From the NCBI GenBank assembly GCA_945882095.1, contig CAMCWF010000023.1:1-35245 (forward strand): a DNA stretch of 35,245 nucleotides, read 5' to 3'. Shown piece after piece: positions 25,732 through 33,052 of this stretch (position 1 is the stretch's first letter; every line of letters starts with the position of its first letter). The notes beneath the pieces were generated by a model that saw only the letters and a program-made list of their open reading frames with translations, was not told the DNA's origin and made no database searches. Both the position numbers and the translations under genes were made by a program. Source of the stretch: Chryseobacterium gleum (GTDB lineage: Bacteria > Bacteroidota > Bacteroidia > Flavobacteriales_D > Crocinitomicaceae).

Positions 25732-28046
25732 TTGGAGGATTCTATTTTTTCAATAAATTGCTGTAAACCTTTCAATTCGGATGCTTTGTTGCTTGCATTG
25801 CCTTGTTCGATAAATGTACGGCCCTTGTTCAATGCTTTCAGTGCCTTCGTTTTATCCCCTAAATTTAGATAAGCGTTTCCGATTTGAATATAGTCCTTGG
25901 CACTGCCTTTACCTTCAATGATACGCGCTTTATGCACCAAAATAATCGATTGAAAATCCTGACATTCCAAGAAACAGCGGTCCATTAAATCGGTATACCT
26001 TTCCTTTGGGAAGTCTTTTGCTAATTCCTTGGCTGAGGCAAAACAGTCCTGCTGAAGTTTTCTTTGAATCTTTATAAAATCATTTTCCGACAGCGATAAG
26101 CGCTGCGTTCTGACCAATTCGTTACGAAACGTATCTAAAATGTTGTGATTTGGTTTTTTTCCTTGGTATAGTAAATTGAGTTCGGTTTGAATGTTCTGGG
26201 CGAAGGGAGGTGATACGGAAGCAAGACCGTTGTTCATGGTTTCAATGCCCTGGGCATAGTTGACAAGCGTTTGAATGGCATTCGGATTCATTCCATTTTT
26301 TAAAATTACTTTTCCGCGTTCCTCAAACTGATTCATCAATCCAAAGTCTGCATGGTACGCATTGATTTTTTTTGACGGATCGGAACCTTGCTTTTCTGAA
26401 ACGACAAAAGGGCTCATTTTACACCAAACCACATAGGCTTTCAGGCAAGCGTTAAGATGGTTTAAGCGTGCTTCCTTGTAATCTTTATGTCGCAAAAGGA
26501 TTTGATTTGTGAGCTTTATCGCAGCGCCTTCATCACAGTAGTATCCCGAGTATAAGGTGGCTAAATTGTTTTGTATTTTCGGATAGTTCGGGTAAATCTT
26601 GATGGCAGTTTCGTATGCTTGTCTTGCACCACGAACCTTTGAATACATCGCAGCGGTTTCTGTGTCAAGGTTTTGCCACGCCTCATTTGCTAAAAATTGC
26701 AATTCTTGTCCAAGCAGTGCGTGGCTTTTTGCGGATGGAAAATCCTTTGCATCGGTCGCGAACAAGGTAATTCGGTCGTTCCAAGTGGTGTTTCTTTGTA
26801 CCACAATGAATCCATTGACACAGACATAGAGACCAAATCCCAATAACATCACTTTTGAGAGGTTTGGTTTATTGAATCGGTGTTGAAGCCTGTCCATCGT
26901 GAAAACCAAAGCAACCAAAACGCCTAAGCTTCCCGTGAAAACGAGACGTTCGGCGACAATTCCTACCATTGGAAAGAGAAGGTTGCAAGCCCCGGCAATA
27001 CTTAAAAGAAAGAAGAGGATGCCAAAGGAAATCAAACGAAACTTTTGATGTATAAATCCAAGGACGACAACGAAGAGCAATCCCATTAGGAAAATCAATG
27101 CAATGAGAAAGGATGTCGATGAAAATGTAGCGATTTCGAATCCACCCAATCCATAATAGCTGTGAAAGTTGAAATGCAGTAAAGTTGACCTGAAGTACCA
27201 AAAGAGGGTGTCCACAAAGGTAGGAATGCGATCGATTACATTTTGTCCAAACAAGGGGTTTTCAAGGGTGGCGAAATCCCTGATTTTATCAGATTGTACC
27301 AACCCTTTTCTAAACAGAACGAACAGAAGTCTTCCCAAGCCTAGGGATACAAAAGTCAACAAGATGGGTTTCCATGCAAGTTTTCTACAAAAGAACAATG
27401 CCATTGGGATGATTGCGATGAATGGCAAAGCGGTTTTCTTACTCAAGAGGGCTGCGGTAATGGCAAGCGTACAGAAAAGTAAAAACTTTAATTTGTTTGC
27501 CTTATGGTATTTCAAGGAGAAATTTAACGCCAAAATCGAAAAGTACATGCTTAACAGCTCATCCCGGTTTTTTAAGCTGGCCACTACTTCGGAGTGAATG
27601 GGCAGTGATAAGAATAGAATAACCATTGCCAGTATTAAGATTGGGTTTTCGGCTTCAAACAACAAACGCAAGGTTTTGTAAAGCAATAAGCCTAGGAAAA
27701 AATAAAGCAAAACTTGAATGAAGTGCGAGATGTGAACCCAGTTTTCGGAGGTGCCGAACATGGATTTTTCGATGGCGAACGTGGTTAATACCAAAGGACG
27801 ATATTCGTAATTCTGCTCCTCGTTTACCGAATAGCTTTGGGTGAAGATGGAAGGAATTCCTGAAATTCCTTGGTCAACCAAGGGGTGAATCTGGCGGTCG
27901 GTTGTGGTGACAAGCTCATCATCCAAAGCATAACCGTTGGAAATGGAGTTTCCATACAGCAAGAAACAGAAGAGCAGGAGGAGCAAGGAAATCTTTGCGG
28001 GACCGAGCTGGATGGTTTTTCCAAAAATAGGTACGGTAGGTTTCAC
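25728..28046 (-). CDS. TMTC/GT-C-like membrane glycosyltransferase with TPR-like tail
   Basis: Large polytopic protein, 772 aa. About ten hydrophobic segments fill residues 18-420. The arrangement matches GT-C glycosyltransferases of the TMTC/O-mannosyltransferase kind: an acidic DD pair (42-43) in the first extracytoplasmic loop (YALDDELVT), YRPL near 82, and the H151...R161-D-E163 block (IHSEVVASLKNRDE), followed by LLSKKTALPF. From ~440 on it is soluble with TPR-like helical repeats (ARQAYETAIKIYPNYPKIQNNLATLY; AYLNLGDKTKALKALNKG). GT-C enzymes use polyprenyl-phosphate sugars, so it likely glycosylates an envelope protein or lipid. The start is GTG at 28046, close after the hairpin at 28074. 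It heads an operon with two sulfotransferase genes. Confidence 0.75.
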   Translation of the reverse strand: MKPTVPIFGKTIQLGPAKISLLLLLFCFLLYGNSISNGYALDDELVTTTDRQIHPLVDQGISGIPSIFTQSYSVNEEQNYEYRPLVLTTFAIEKSMFGTSENWVHISHFIQVLLYFFLGLLLYKTLRLLFEAENPILILAMVILFLSLPIHSEVVASLKNRDELLSMYFSILALNFSLKYHKANKLKFLLFCTLAITAALLSKKTALPFIAIIPMALFFCRKLAWKPILLTFVSLGLGRLLFVLFRKGLVQSDKIRDFATLENPLFGQNVIDRIPTFVDTLFWYFRSTLLHFNFHSYYGLGGFEIATFSSTSFLIALIFLMGLLFVVVLGFIHQKFRLISFGILFFLLSIAGACNLLFPMVGIVAERLVFTGSLGVLVALVFTMDRLQHRFNKPNLSKVMLLGFGLYVCVNGFIVVQRNTTWNDRITLFATDAKDFPSAKSHALLGQELQFLANEAWQNLDTETAAMYSKVRGARQAYETAIKIYPNYPKIQNNLATLYSGYYCDEGAAIKLTNQILLRHKDYKEARLNHLNACLKAYVVWCKMSPFVVSEKQGSDPSKKINAYHADFGLMNQFEERGKVILKNGMNPNAIQTLVNYAQGIETMNNGLASVSPPFAQNIQTELNLLYQGKKPNHNILDTFRNELVRTQRLSLSENDFIKIQRKLQQDCFASAKELAKDFPKERYTDLMDRCFLECQDFQSIILVHKARIIEGKGSAKDYIQIGNAYLNLGDKTKALKALNKGRTFIEQGNASNKASELKGLQQFIEKIESSN

Positions 28047-28073
28047 AAACCAAAGGTGGGTTTAAAACAAAAA

Positions 28074-28091
28074 ATCCCGATCGCTCGGGAT
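28074..28091 (-). terminator. Terminator after the small secreted protein gene
   Basis: Perfect 7-bp stem ATCCCGA (28074-28080) / TCGGGAT (28085-28091) with a TCGC loop. Read on the minus strand it is followed by a T-rich run (TTTTTTGTTTT). It lies seven bases after the stop codon of the 28098-28463 gene and just ahead of the GTG start of the GT-C gene. Confidence 0.75.
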
Positions 28092-28097
28092 GTTAAC

Positions 28098-28463
28098 TTA
28101 ATTTTTTATTTCTGCGTCTTTGGCTTTTTCAAAATCCTTCTTTTTCATATCTGGATTCTCGTCTTTCTCAAATTTTGCAAATTGTTCCGGTGTTAAAATG
28201 CTTTTAAACATTTCTTTTCGCGCAATTTGATTGCTGGAAAAAATCTCTTTCTTCGTCTCTTCAGGAAAAGTACCGTTTTTTACATCTTGGTTTTTTTGTA
28301 AAATGCCACGGTTAATTTCATACACCTGAGCGTATTGAGCGTCGGTAAGGTTTAGGCTCATTTTCATTTGATCACTTTGTGCTTTTGCACCTGTTTCAAT
28401 CGTGGTTTGCGCATTCAAAAAACCAAGGGTCATTAAAGAAAAAATAAAGAATATCGTTTTCAT
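28098..28463 (-). CDS. Small secreted protein, Spy/LTxxQ-like helical
   Basis: A 121-aa product beginning MKTIFFIFSLMTLGFLNAQ, a clear signal peptide. The mature part is all-helical and highly charged, with LNLTDAQYAQVYEIN and SILTPEQFAKFEK, two blocks resembling the LTxxQ motif of the Spy/CpxP periplasmic chaperone-like group. No Cys. The frame is open further upstream to 28514, but that part lacks a signal and is rejected. It is followed by a strong terminator. Function is not known; an envelope-stress role is only an analogy. Confidence 0.78.
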   Translation of the reverse strand: MKTIFFIFSLMTLGFLNAQTTIETGAKAQSDQMKMSLNLTDAQYAQVYEINRGILQKNQDVKNGTFPEETKKEIFSSNQIARKEMFKSILTPEQFAKFEKDENPDMKKKDFEKAKDAEIKN

Positions 28464-28516
28464 AGCGTTTAATTTTACCCTAAAAATACAAAATGGATAG
28501 CAACTTTGCGTCAAGT

Positions 28517-28546
28517 TTTGTTAAAATCAATAATTACTTACCTTCG
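28517..28546 (+). promoter_or_regulatory. Candidate promoter of the acetyltransferase operon
   Basis: TTTG (28517-28520), 18 bases, then TACCTTCG (28539-28546), one mismatch from the TAnnTTTG box. The predicted start of transcription leaves a leader of about 30 bases before the ATG at 28581. The 11-mer CTTACCTTCGT occurs twice here, at 28537-28547 and 28564-28574, 27 bases apart. Confidence 0.4.
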
Positions 28547-28580
28547 TTCAATCCTTTGATATCCTTACCTTCGTAACCTA

Positions 28581-29474
28581 ATGCTTGAAAAAGTAAGAAA
28601 TTTTATTCCTCCCTTTCTTTTTAGCTGGTACCGCACTTTTCGGAAACGCCTCTTTCGTTATGCGCTCGAAAAAGCCAAAAATCAAGGGGATTTGCTTACC
28701 GAGTCACAGCTCGTTGCTGACCTCAATGCTGCGGGGATACACCTAGGCGACCACGTTATGGTACATGCTAGCCTTTCGAAGATTGGCTTTTTAGCGGAAG
28801 GACCCAAAACGTTGGTTGAGGCTTTGAAGCAATGTGTTGGATCTGAAGGAGTGTTGCTTATGCCTACCTCTCCAATCGCTACGTTACAATTGGACTATGT
28901 CAATCAAGACCCTACCTTTGATGTGTTACATACCCCTTCAGCCATGGGTGCCATTTCTGAGTATTTCCGAAAGTCTGAAGGTGTCTTGCGAAGTCATCAC
29001 CCCACAGAACCCATTGCCGCTTGGGGAAATCTTGCTTCAGATTACTTGAAAGACCACATCCAAAAAGACACGCCGTACCATTGGGATTCCCCTTATGGAA
29101 AACTCATTCAAAACAAAGGAAAAATTTTGTACATCGGTGTGAAGTTGTCCAACGCAGGTACCCATCTGCATACACTCGAAGATGCCTTGAATATTGGGGT
29201 TCCTGTATACGCAGACAAGGTTTTTAACCTAAAGGTCATCACTGAATCTCTAGACGAAATTTGGGTGAAAACAAAGGTGCATAACCCGGATTACTCTGTC
29301 AAACGACGCTGTGATGAACTCTTTCCCTTGTTCATTGAAAAGAACGCTTGCTTTGAAACAAAAATGGGTTCGGCGACCACTTGGGTATTTAAGGCAGATG
29401 TGATGTTCCAGACCATGAAGACGGCTTTTATGGAAAAAGGAATCACCATGTATAAACCCCAAGGAGATTTATGA
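28581..29474 (+). CDS. AAC(3)-fold N-acetyltransferase
   Basis: Acetyl-CoA-dependent acetyltransferase of the aminoglycoside 3-N-acetyltransferase fold (Antibiotic_NAT), 297 aa. Family motifs: VHASLSKIG (His at 62), EGVLLMPTSP, HHPTEPIAAWG (139-149), SPYGKLIQNKGKILYIGV and THLHTLEDAL. The N-terminal ~40 residues are basic and hydrophobic (FIPPFLFSWYRTFRKRLFRYAL). Members in surface-polysaccharide loci acetylate amino sugars, not antibiotics, and the setting here (deacetylase, FemAB-like and reductase genes following with overlaps) favours that. It is therefore not evidence of aminoglycoside resistance. The stop overlaps the deacetylase start by four bases. Confidence 0.86.
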   Translation: MLEKVRNFIPPFLFSWYRTFRKRLFRYALEKAKNQGDLLTESQLVADLNAAGIHLGDHVMVHASLSKIGFLAEGPKTLVEALKQCVGSEGVLLMPTSPIATLQLDYVNQDPTFDVLHTPSAMGAISEYFRKSEGVLRSHHPTEPIAAWGNLASDYLKDHIQKDTPYHWDSPYGKLIQNKGKILYIGVKLSNAGTHLHTLEDALNIGVPVYADKVFNLKVITESLDEIWVKTKVHNPDYSVKRRCDELFPLFIEKNACFETKMGSATTWVFKADVMFQTMKTAFMEKGITMYKPQGDL

Positions 29475-30442
29475 AAATAGCGATCACATGGGATTATGAG
29501 TTGTTTTTCGGCGAACGCAGTGGTTCGGTGGAGCAATGCATGCTTGAGCCTACCGATCGTTTGTTGACGCTCGCAGGCAAATACAAGATTCCATTTACCT
29601 TTTTTCCAGATGCCGGGTGTTTGATCAAGTTCGAAGAACAAGCGGATTGTCATCAAGCACTCGCGCAGATTAAAGATCAAATCCGGTCTTGGGATGCCAA
29701 GGGGCATGAAACGGGATTGCATATTCATCCCCATTGGGAAAAGTCGGTGTGGAAAGAAAACGAGTGGATACACGATTTGTCTGCGTATAAGTTGTCTGAT
29801 TTTTCAGCTGAAGAAGCGTCACGCATTGTTGAACGCTATGCATCCTATATGAATGCTTTACTTTCTCTACCGATGCAAAGTTATCGGGCAGGAGGGTGGT
29901 GCGCTCAACCCTTTACTCCCGTGACTGAGGTCATGAGAAAAGCAGGGATTCGCTGCGATTCTTCGGTATTTAAAGGAGGGAAGAACACGACGAACCCGTA
30001 TCTTTATGATTTTACGGAAACACCCAACGCAACGCATTGGAAATTCATGGAAGACCCCGCGGTGTTGGATTCAGAAGGTGCTTTTACTGAAATCCCCATT
30101 GCTTCATTGAGCTATTCACCCTTGTTTTTTTGGAAACTCTTTGTGCTTGGGCGACTCAATCCAGGGCAACATAAGCCCATCGGGAATGGACTTCCTGCAA
30201 AAGGTGGTGGTTCCAAAAAAGAGTTACTCACTCGTTCACATCGCTTGTGTGTCAGTGCGGATGGGTATTTTTCAACCCAACTGAATCGTGCCTTGAGAAA
30301 GGCGCACAAAGCCAATGAGCCCTTCTTGGTGGTGATCGGTCATCCCAAGGCCTTAACGCAATTCGGGTTTAAAACCTTGGAATCGTTTATCGCTCAACAT
30401 TATAGGAATCACGAATTTGTAACGCTTTCTTCCGTCCTATGA
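29471..30442 (+). CDS. Polysaccharide deacetylase family protein (NodB-like)
   Basis: Metal-dependent carbohydrate de-N-acetylase-like (323 aa). The first metal/base region is AITWDYELFFGERSG (Asp8, Glu10), and the metal histidines are in HETGLHIHPHW (79-89). The later SYRAGGWCAQPF (Arg-Ala-Gly-Gly) block is characteristic of this subgroup, as is VVIGHPKAL near the C-terminus. There is no signal peptide, so it acts in the cytoplasm or on a cytoplasmic-face lipid-linked sugar. It starts within the stop of the acetyltransferase gene and overlaps the FemAB-like gene by four bases. The exact substrate is unknown. Confidence 0.85.
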   Translation: MKIAITWDYELFFGERSGSVEQCMLEPTDRLLTLAGKYKIPFTFFPDAGCLIKFEEQADCHQALAQIKDQIRSWDAKGHETGLHIHPHWEKSVWKENEWIHDLSAYKLSDFSAEEASRIVERYASYMNALLSLPMQSYRAGGWCAQPFTPVTEVMRKAGIRCDSSVFKGGKNTTNPYLYDFTETPNATHWKFMEDPAVLDSEGAFTEIPIASLSYSPLFFWKLFVLGRLNPGQHKPIGNGLPAKGGGSKKELLTRSHRLCVSADGYFSTQLNRALRKAHKANEPFLVVIGHPKALTQFGFKTLESFIAQHYRNHEFVTLSSVL

Positions 30443-31329
30443 TCCTCTCCAATGCACAAATCGATAAACAGCGGTGGGACCAAAAGGTCTTGGCGGTACA
30501 ACCGGAAGGCTTCTTTTTCATGTTGAGCTGGTATTTGGATGTGGTAGCACCCGCATGGGAAGGGTATGTGCTTGGAGATTATGAGGGCATTTATCCGATC
30601 GTAGCCCAACAAAAATTGGGTGTGGGTTATACGCATATGCCATTTCTTACGCGAAGCTTCGTTCCAATCGGATTTAACGAACAACAAACTGCGCTGCTTA
30701 CACAGTATCTTACGAAACGTTTTTCTTACTTGCAGTTGGCAGGTGTACCTTTGGATAGGCCTTATGAACAGCAAGTCCGAAGGCATCAAGTCCTTGACCT
30801 AACAAATTTTGTACTGTCTCAATGCTCAGAGAATCACCGAAGGCAGTATAAAAAAGCAGCTCAACAAGGGTTTGAGTTGAAAACTTTGGTGAATTCGGAG
30901 GGTTTAATTGCCCTTTTTCGTCGGGTAAAAGGTGCGGAGTTTACCCATTTAAAAGATGCGGATTATTTCATTTTAGCGCGTTTGATGGAAGAGGCAAATC
31001 GTCGCGGATACTTAAGGCAATTTTCCTTGTGGGAAAAAGGCGAGCTGGTGGGGGCGGCAGCCTATTTGGAAGTGAACGGACAGGTACTGTATGTAAAAGG
31101 AGCAATCACTCCGGAAGCGATGAAAGTAGGAGGGATGGTGTATTTACACGTCGAGGCGATGAAGACCTTAGCGCCTAATTGTTCCCAACTGGATTTTGGC
31201 GGAAGCAATGCGAAAGGGCTTGGAGATTTTAACCGAAAATTTGGCGCAAGGGATATAGAATACCTACTTTTGATTAAGAATTCGTTGGCTAAGCCGCTGG
31301 CTTGGTTGGCAAAACGCAAGTTTGGATAA
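30439..31329 (+). CDS. FemAB/GNAT-like acyl- or aminoacyl-transferase
   Basis: A 296-aa protein with a GNAT-type C-terminal half. Visible features: NHRRQYKKAAQQGFELKTL, characteristic of FemAB-like proteins, then LFRRVKGAEFTHLKD, LWEKGELVGAAAYLEVNGQVLYVKGAITPEAMKVGGMVYLHVEAMK, and DFGGSNAKGLGDFNRKFGA near the end. This resembles the 'peptidoglycan bridge formation' GNAT proteins often found in capsule or exopolysaccharide loci. The donor and acceptor are unknown. It overlaps the previous gene by four bases and the next by one base, so it is the third gene of a tightly coupled unit. Confidence 0.8.
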   Translation: MILSNAQIDKQRWDQKVLAVQPEGFFFMLSWYLDVVAPAWEGYVLGDYEGIYPIVAQQKLGVGYTHMPFLTRSFVPIGFNEQQTALLTQYLTKRFSYLQLAGVPLDRPYEQQVRRHQVLDLTNFVLSQCSENHRRQYKKAAQQGFELKTLVNSEGLIALFRRVKGAEFTHLKDADYFILARLMEEANRRGYLRQFSLWEKGELVGAAAYLEVNGQVLYVKGAITPEAMKVGGMVYLHVEAMKTLAPNCSQLDFGGSNAKGLGDFNRKFGARDIEYLLLIKNSLAKPLAWLAKRKFG

Positions 31330-32042
31330 TGAATAAAACGGTATTAATAACGGGAGCGAGTGGGGGTATAGGAACGTGTATTTCAAGTTATTTGTTATCA
31401 GCTGGTTACGACCTCTTATTGCAAGGTAATAAGCATATGGAAGTGCTCAATTCCTTGAAAGAAAGTTATCCGGAAAACATCAACGTAGTGGCTGCCGACA
31501 TTTCAACCCGAGAAGGACTTGATCATTTAATTCAGGCAGCGTCAGGCTGCGATGCAGTCTTGCATTGCGCGGGCATTCCGAGTGCGGGCATCAGTTGGAA
31601 GGTGAGTGCCGAAGAATTCCGAAAGGTAAATGCGGTAAATTACGAGGCGCCCTTTTTCATTTCTCAAGGCATTATTCCTTCCATGCGCAGCAAGAACTGG
31701 GGTCGAATTGTATTCTTTTCATCGATTGTGGCGCAGACCGGAATCCCGGGAACGGCAGCGTATTCAGCTTCCAAGAGCGCCTTATTTGGTTTAACCCGAA
31801 CGATGGCTTCCGAGTTGGCAGCCAATAACATTACCGTGAATTGCATTGCGCCGGGGTACATGGACGAAGGCATGATCCGCGAAATACCGGAAGCCATGCG
31901 CGCCGAAATCATTGCAAAAACACCTGTAGCCAAACTCAGCGACACCCAAGGCATTGTAAAGATGGTGGAACTTTTGCTGTCTAACGAAGCCAACTCCATT
32001 ACTGGACAAGTCCTCTCCGTGAACGGAGGACTTTGGATGTAG
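31329..32042 (+). CDS. FabG-like SDR (3-oxoacyl-ACP reductase-type)
   Basis: NAD(P)-dependent short-chain dehydrogenase, 237 aa, classical SDR. Cofactor motif VLITGASGGIG (5-15), active-site Ser in FFSSIVAQTG, and YSASK (Tyr145, Lys149), then NCIAPGYMDEGM and GQVLSVNGGLWM. A FabG-like 3-oxoacyl reductase is the closest type, but the substrate could be a nucleotide sugar or lipid intermediate. An in-frame TTG lies upstream at 31302, but the ATG at 31329 (TAATG overlap with the FemAB-like stop) gives a standard SDR start. It is the last gene of the four-gene plus-strand unit and borders the AT-rich cassette region. Confidence 0.9.
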   Translation: MNKTVLITGASGGIGTCISSYLLSAGYDLLLQGNKHMEVLNSLKESYPENINVVAADISTREGLDHLIQAASGCDAVLHCAGIPSAGISWKVSAEEFRKVNAVNYEAPFFISQGIIPSMRSKNWGRIVFFSSIVAQTGIPGTAAYSASKSALFGLTRTMASELAANNITVNCIAPGYMDEGMIREIPEAMRAEIIAKTPVAKLSDTQGIVKMVELLLSNEANSITGQVLSVNGGLWM

Positions 32043-32114
32043 GACGCAGCGTTTTCAATTTTAAAAATTCGCAAATCTGGCAGCATAAATCAACAAAACC
32101 GTATATTCGTACAT

Positions 32115-32191
32115 ACGCAACAAACCTGCGCCTATACACCCGAATTTGGTATGCTTGGAGATGGTTTATGGCGGGTATAAACGAGTTGTAG
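32115..32191 (+). repeat. attC-like element 0 (weak)
   Basis: About 77 bases between the SDR gene and the first AT-rich gene. Inverted arms TATACACCCG (32133-32142) and CGGGTATA (32172-32179) sit inside outer elements CGCAAC (32116-32121) and GTTGTAG (32185-32191). This is the R''-L''-loop-L'-R' layout of an integron attC site, but the outer pair is only four bases complementary and departs from GTTRRRY. It lies where the left border of the first cassette should be. Confidence 0.35.
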
Positions 32192-32212
32192 GGCATTTTA
32201 AAAACGACACAA

Positions 32213-32851
32213 TTGACACTGAACAACAAAATATTACGAATTATTCTGCTGACCATTTTCGGGACTTGGTTTGCCTACAAATTATATCAGACAGCTCAAG
32301 ACGACTTTTTCCTTGACGGAATAATTTTGTTCGTAATTGCTTTCGTTGGACTTTTAGTTTTTATATGGTCAATTCGTAAAGACCGCAAAGAATTTAAGAC
32401 CACACAAAAGTTGACAAGCTACTTGCCGACCTCAGTTGGACTTGTATTTATCTTGACTAACATTGCTCTATTCTACTACCAAGACAGCAAAACAAATTCC
32501 CCCACTTTATTAAGCGGTTTTTATGACGGTGGCTTTAATGGTTTTTCGGTTGACTTTAAAACAGACGGAAATTATGTAATGGCAAATGGTAGCGGACTTG
32601 GACAAAGTTATTTCTATGGAACATATACTTTGAAGGACAGTATTATCACAATTGACAAATCTAACATCGACAACTGCATAAAGACCAACACACTTGTAAT
32701 TCGGACAGAACAATATTTTATACCACTTGACACAATTTCAAAGATTGGACAAGCAAATTATATTACACAAATTGACAGCAAAGGAAATGAAATCGATAAA
32801 GAATTTAGGTTTCGTGTGACAGCGGACAATCGTAACAGCGCAAACAAATGA
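32213..32851 (+). CDS. Three-helix membrane protein of unknown function (cassette gene 1)
   Basis: A 212-aa product I do not recognise. Three hydrophobic segments lie at about residues 7-25 (IIRIILLTIFGTWFAY-like), 36-53 (IILFVIAFVGLLVFIWSI) and 72-90 (TSVGLVFILTNIALFYY). A ~120-residue soluble C-terminal part, probably extracytoplasmic, starts with LLSGFYDGGFNGFSVDF. No ATG is in frame before the first helix; the start is the TTG at 32213, so the first residues are uncertain. The gene is AT-rich and its codons favour GAC and ACA unlike its neighbours. It sits between two attC-like elements, with a ~20-base leader, as a gene cassette would. Confidence 0.65.
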   Translation: MTLNNKILRIILLTIFGTWFAYKLYQTAQDDFFLDGIILFVIAFVGLLVFIWSIRKDRKEFKTTQKLTSYLPTSVGLVFILTNIALFYYQDSKTNSPTLLSGFYDGGFNGFSVDFKTDGNYVMANGSGLGQSYFYGTYTLKDSIITIDKSNIDNCIKTNTLVIRTEQYFIPLDTISKIGQANYITQIDSKGNEIDKEFRFRVTADNRNSANK

Positions 32852-32861
32852 CAGAAAAAAC

Positions 32862-32997
32862 GCCCTATAACAGCACCTACAAGAAATTGGCGGTTCAGTG
32901 CTTAAATGAAGTTTTGTGCTTCGTATCAAGTTCAGTGGTGACAGACAGTTTAGTGCTTCGAAAACGCCAACTTCTTGTAGCTGCAAAACGTTAGTGG
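32862..32997 (+). repeat. attC-like element 1 (strong)
   Basis: About 136 bases after the cassette-1 stop codon. The arms CTACAAGAAATTGGCG (32877-32892) and CGCCAACTTCTTGTAG (32965-32980) pair over 16 bp with one mismatch. Outside them are CCTATAACAGC on the left and AGCTGCAAAACGTTAGT (32979-32995) on the right, so the right end carries GTTAGTG at 32990-32996, near the GTTRRRY core. The loop holds degenerate repeats of GTTTAGTGCTT. Its right-end 23 bases match 22 of 23 in element 2. The long stem with short unpaired offsets is the attC layout. Confidence 0.6.
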
Positions 32998-33052
32998 CAA
33001 GCGTACCGAACCGACACAACAACCTTAAACCGAAAAAAAAAACTAATAAAAT

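Noticed and set aside
28464..28514. N-terminal extension of the small secreted protein
   Set aside because: It would put a non-signal-like stretch before a perfect signal peptide.
28581..29474. AAC(3)-type gene as an antibiotic-resistance gene
   Set aside because: The fold is that of aminoglycoside acetyltransferases, but the gene is embedded in a polysaccharide-modification unit; such homologues act on amino sugars. No resistance claim is supportable.
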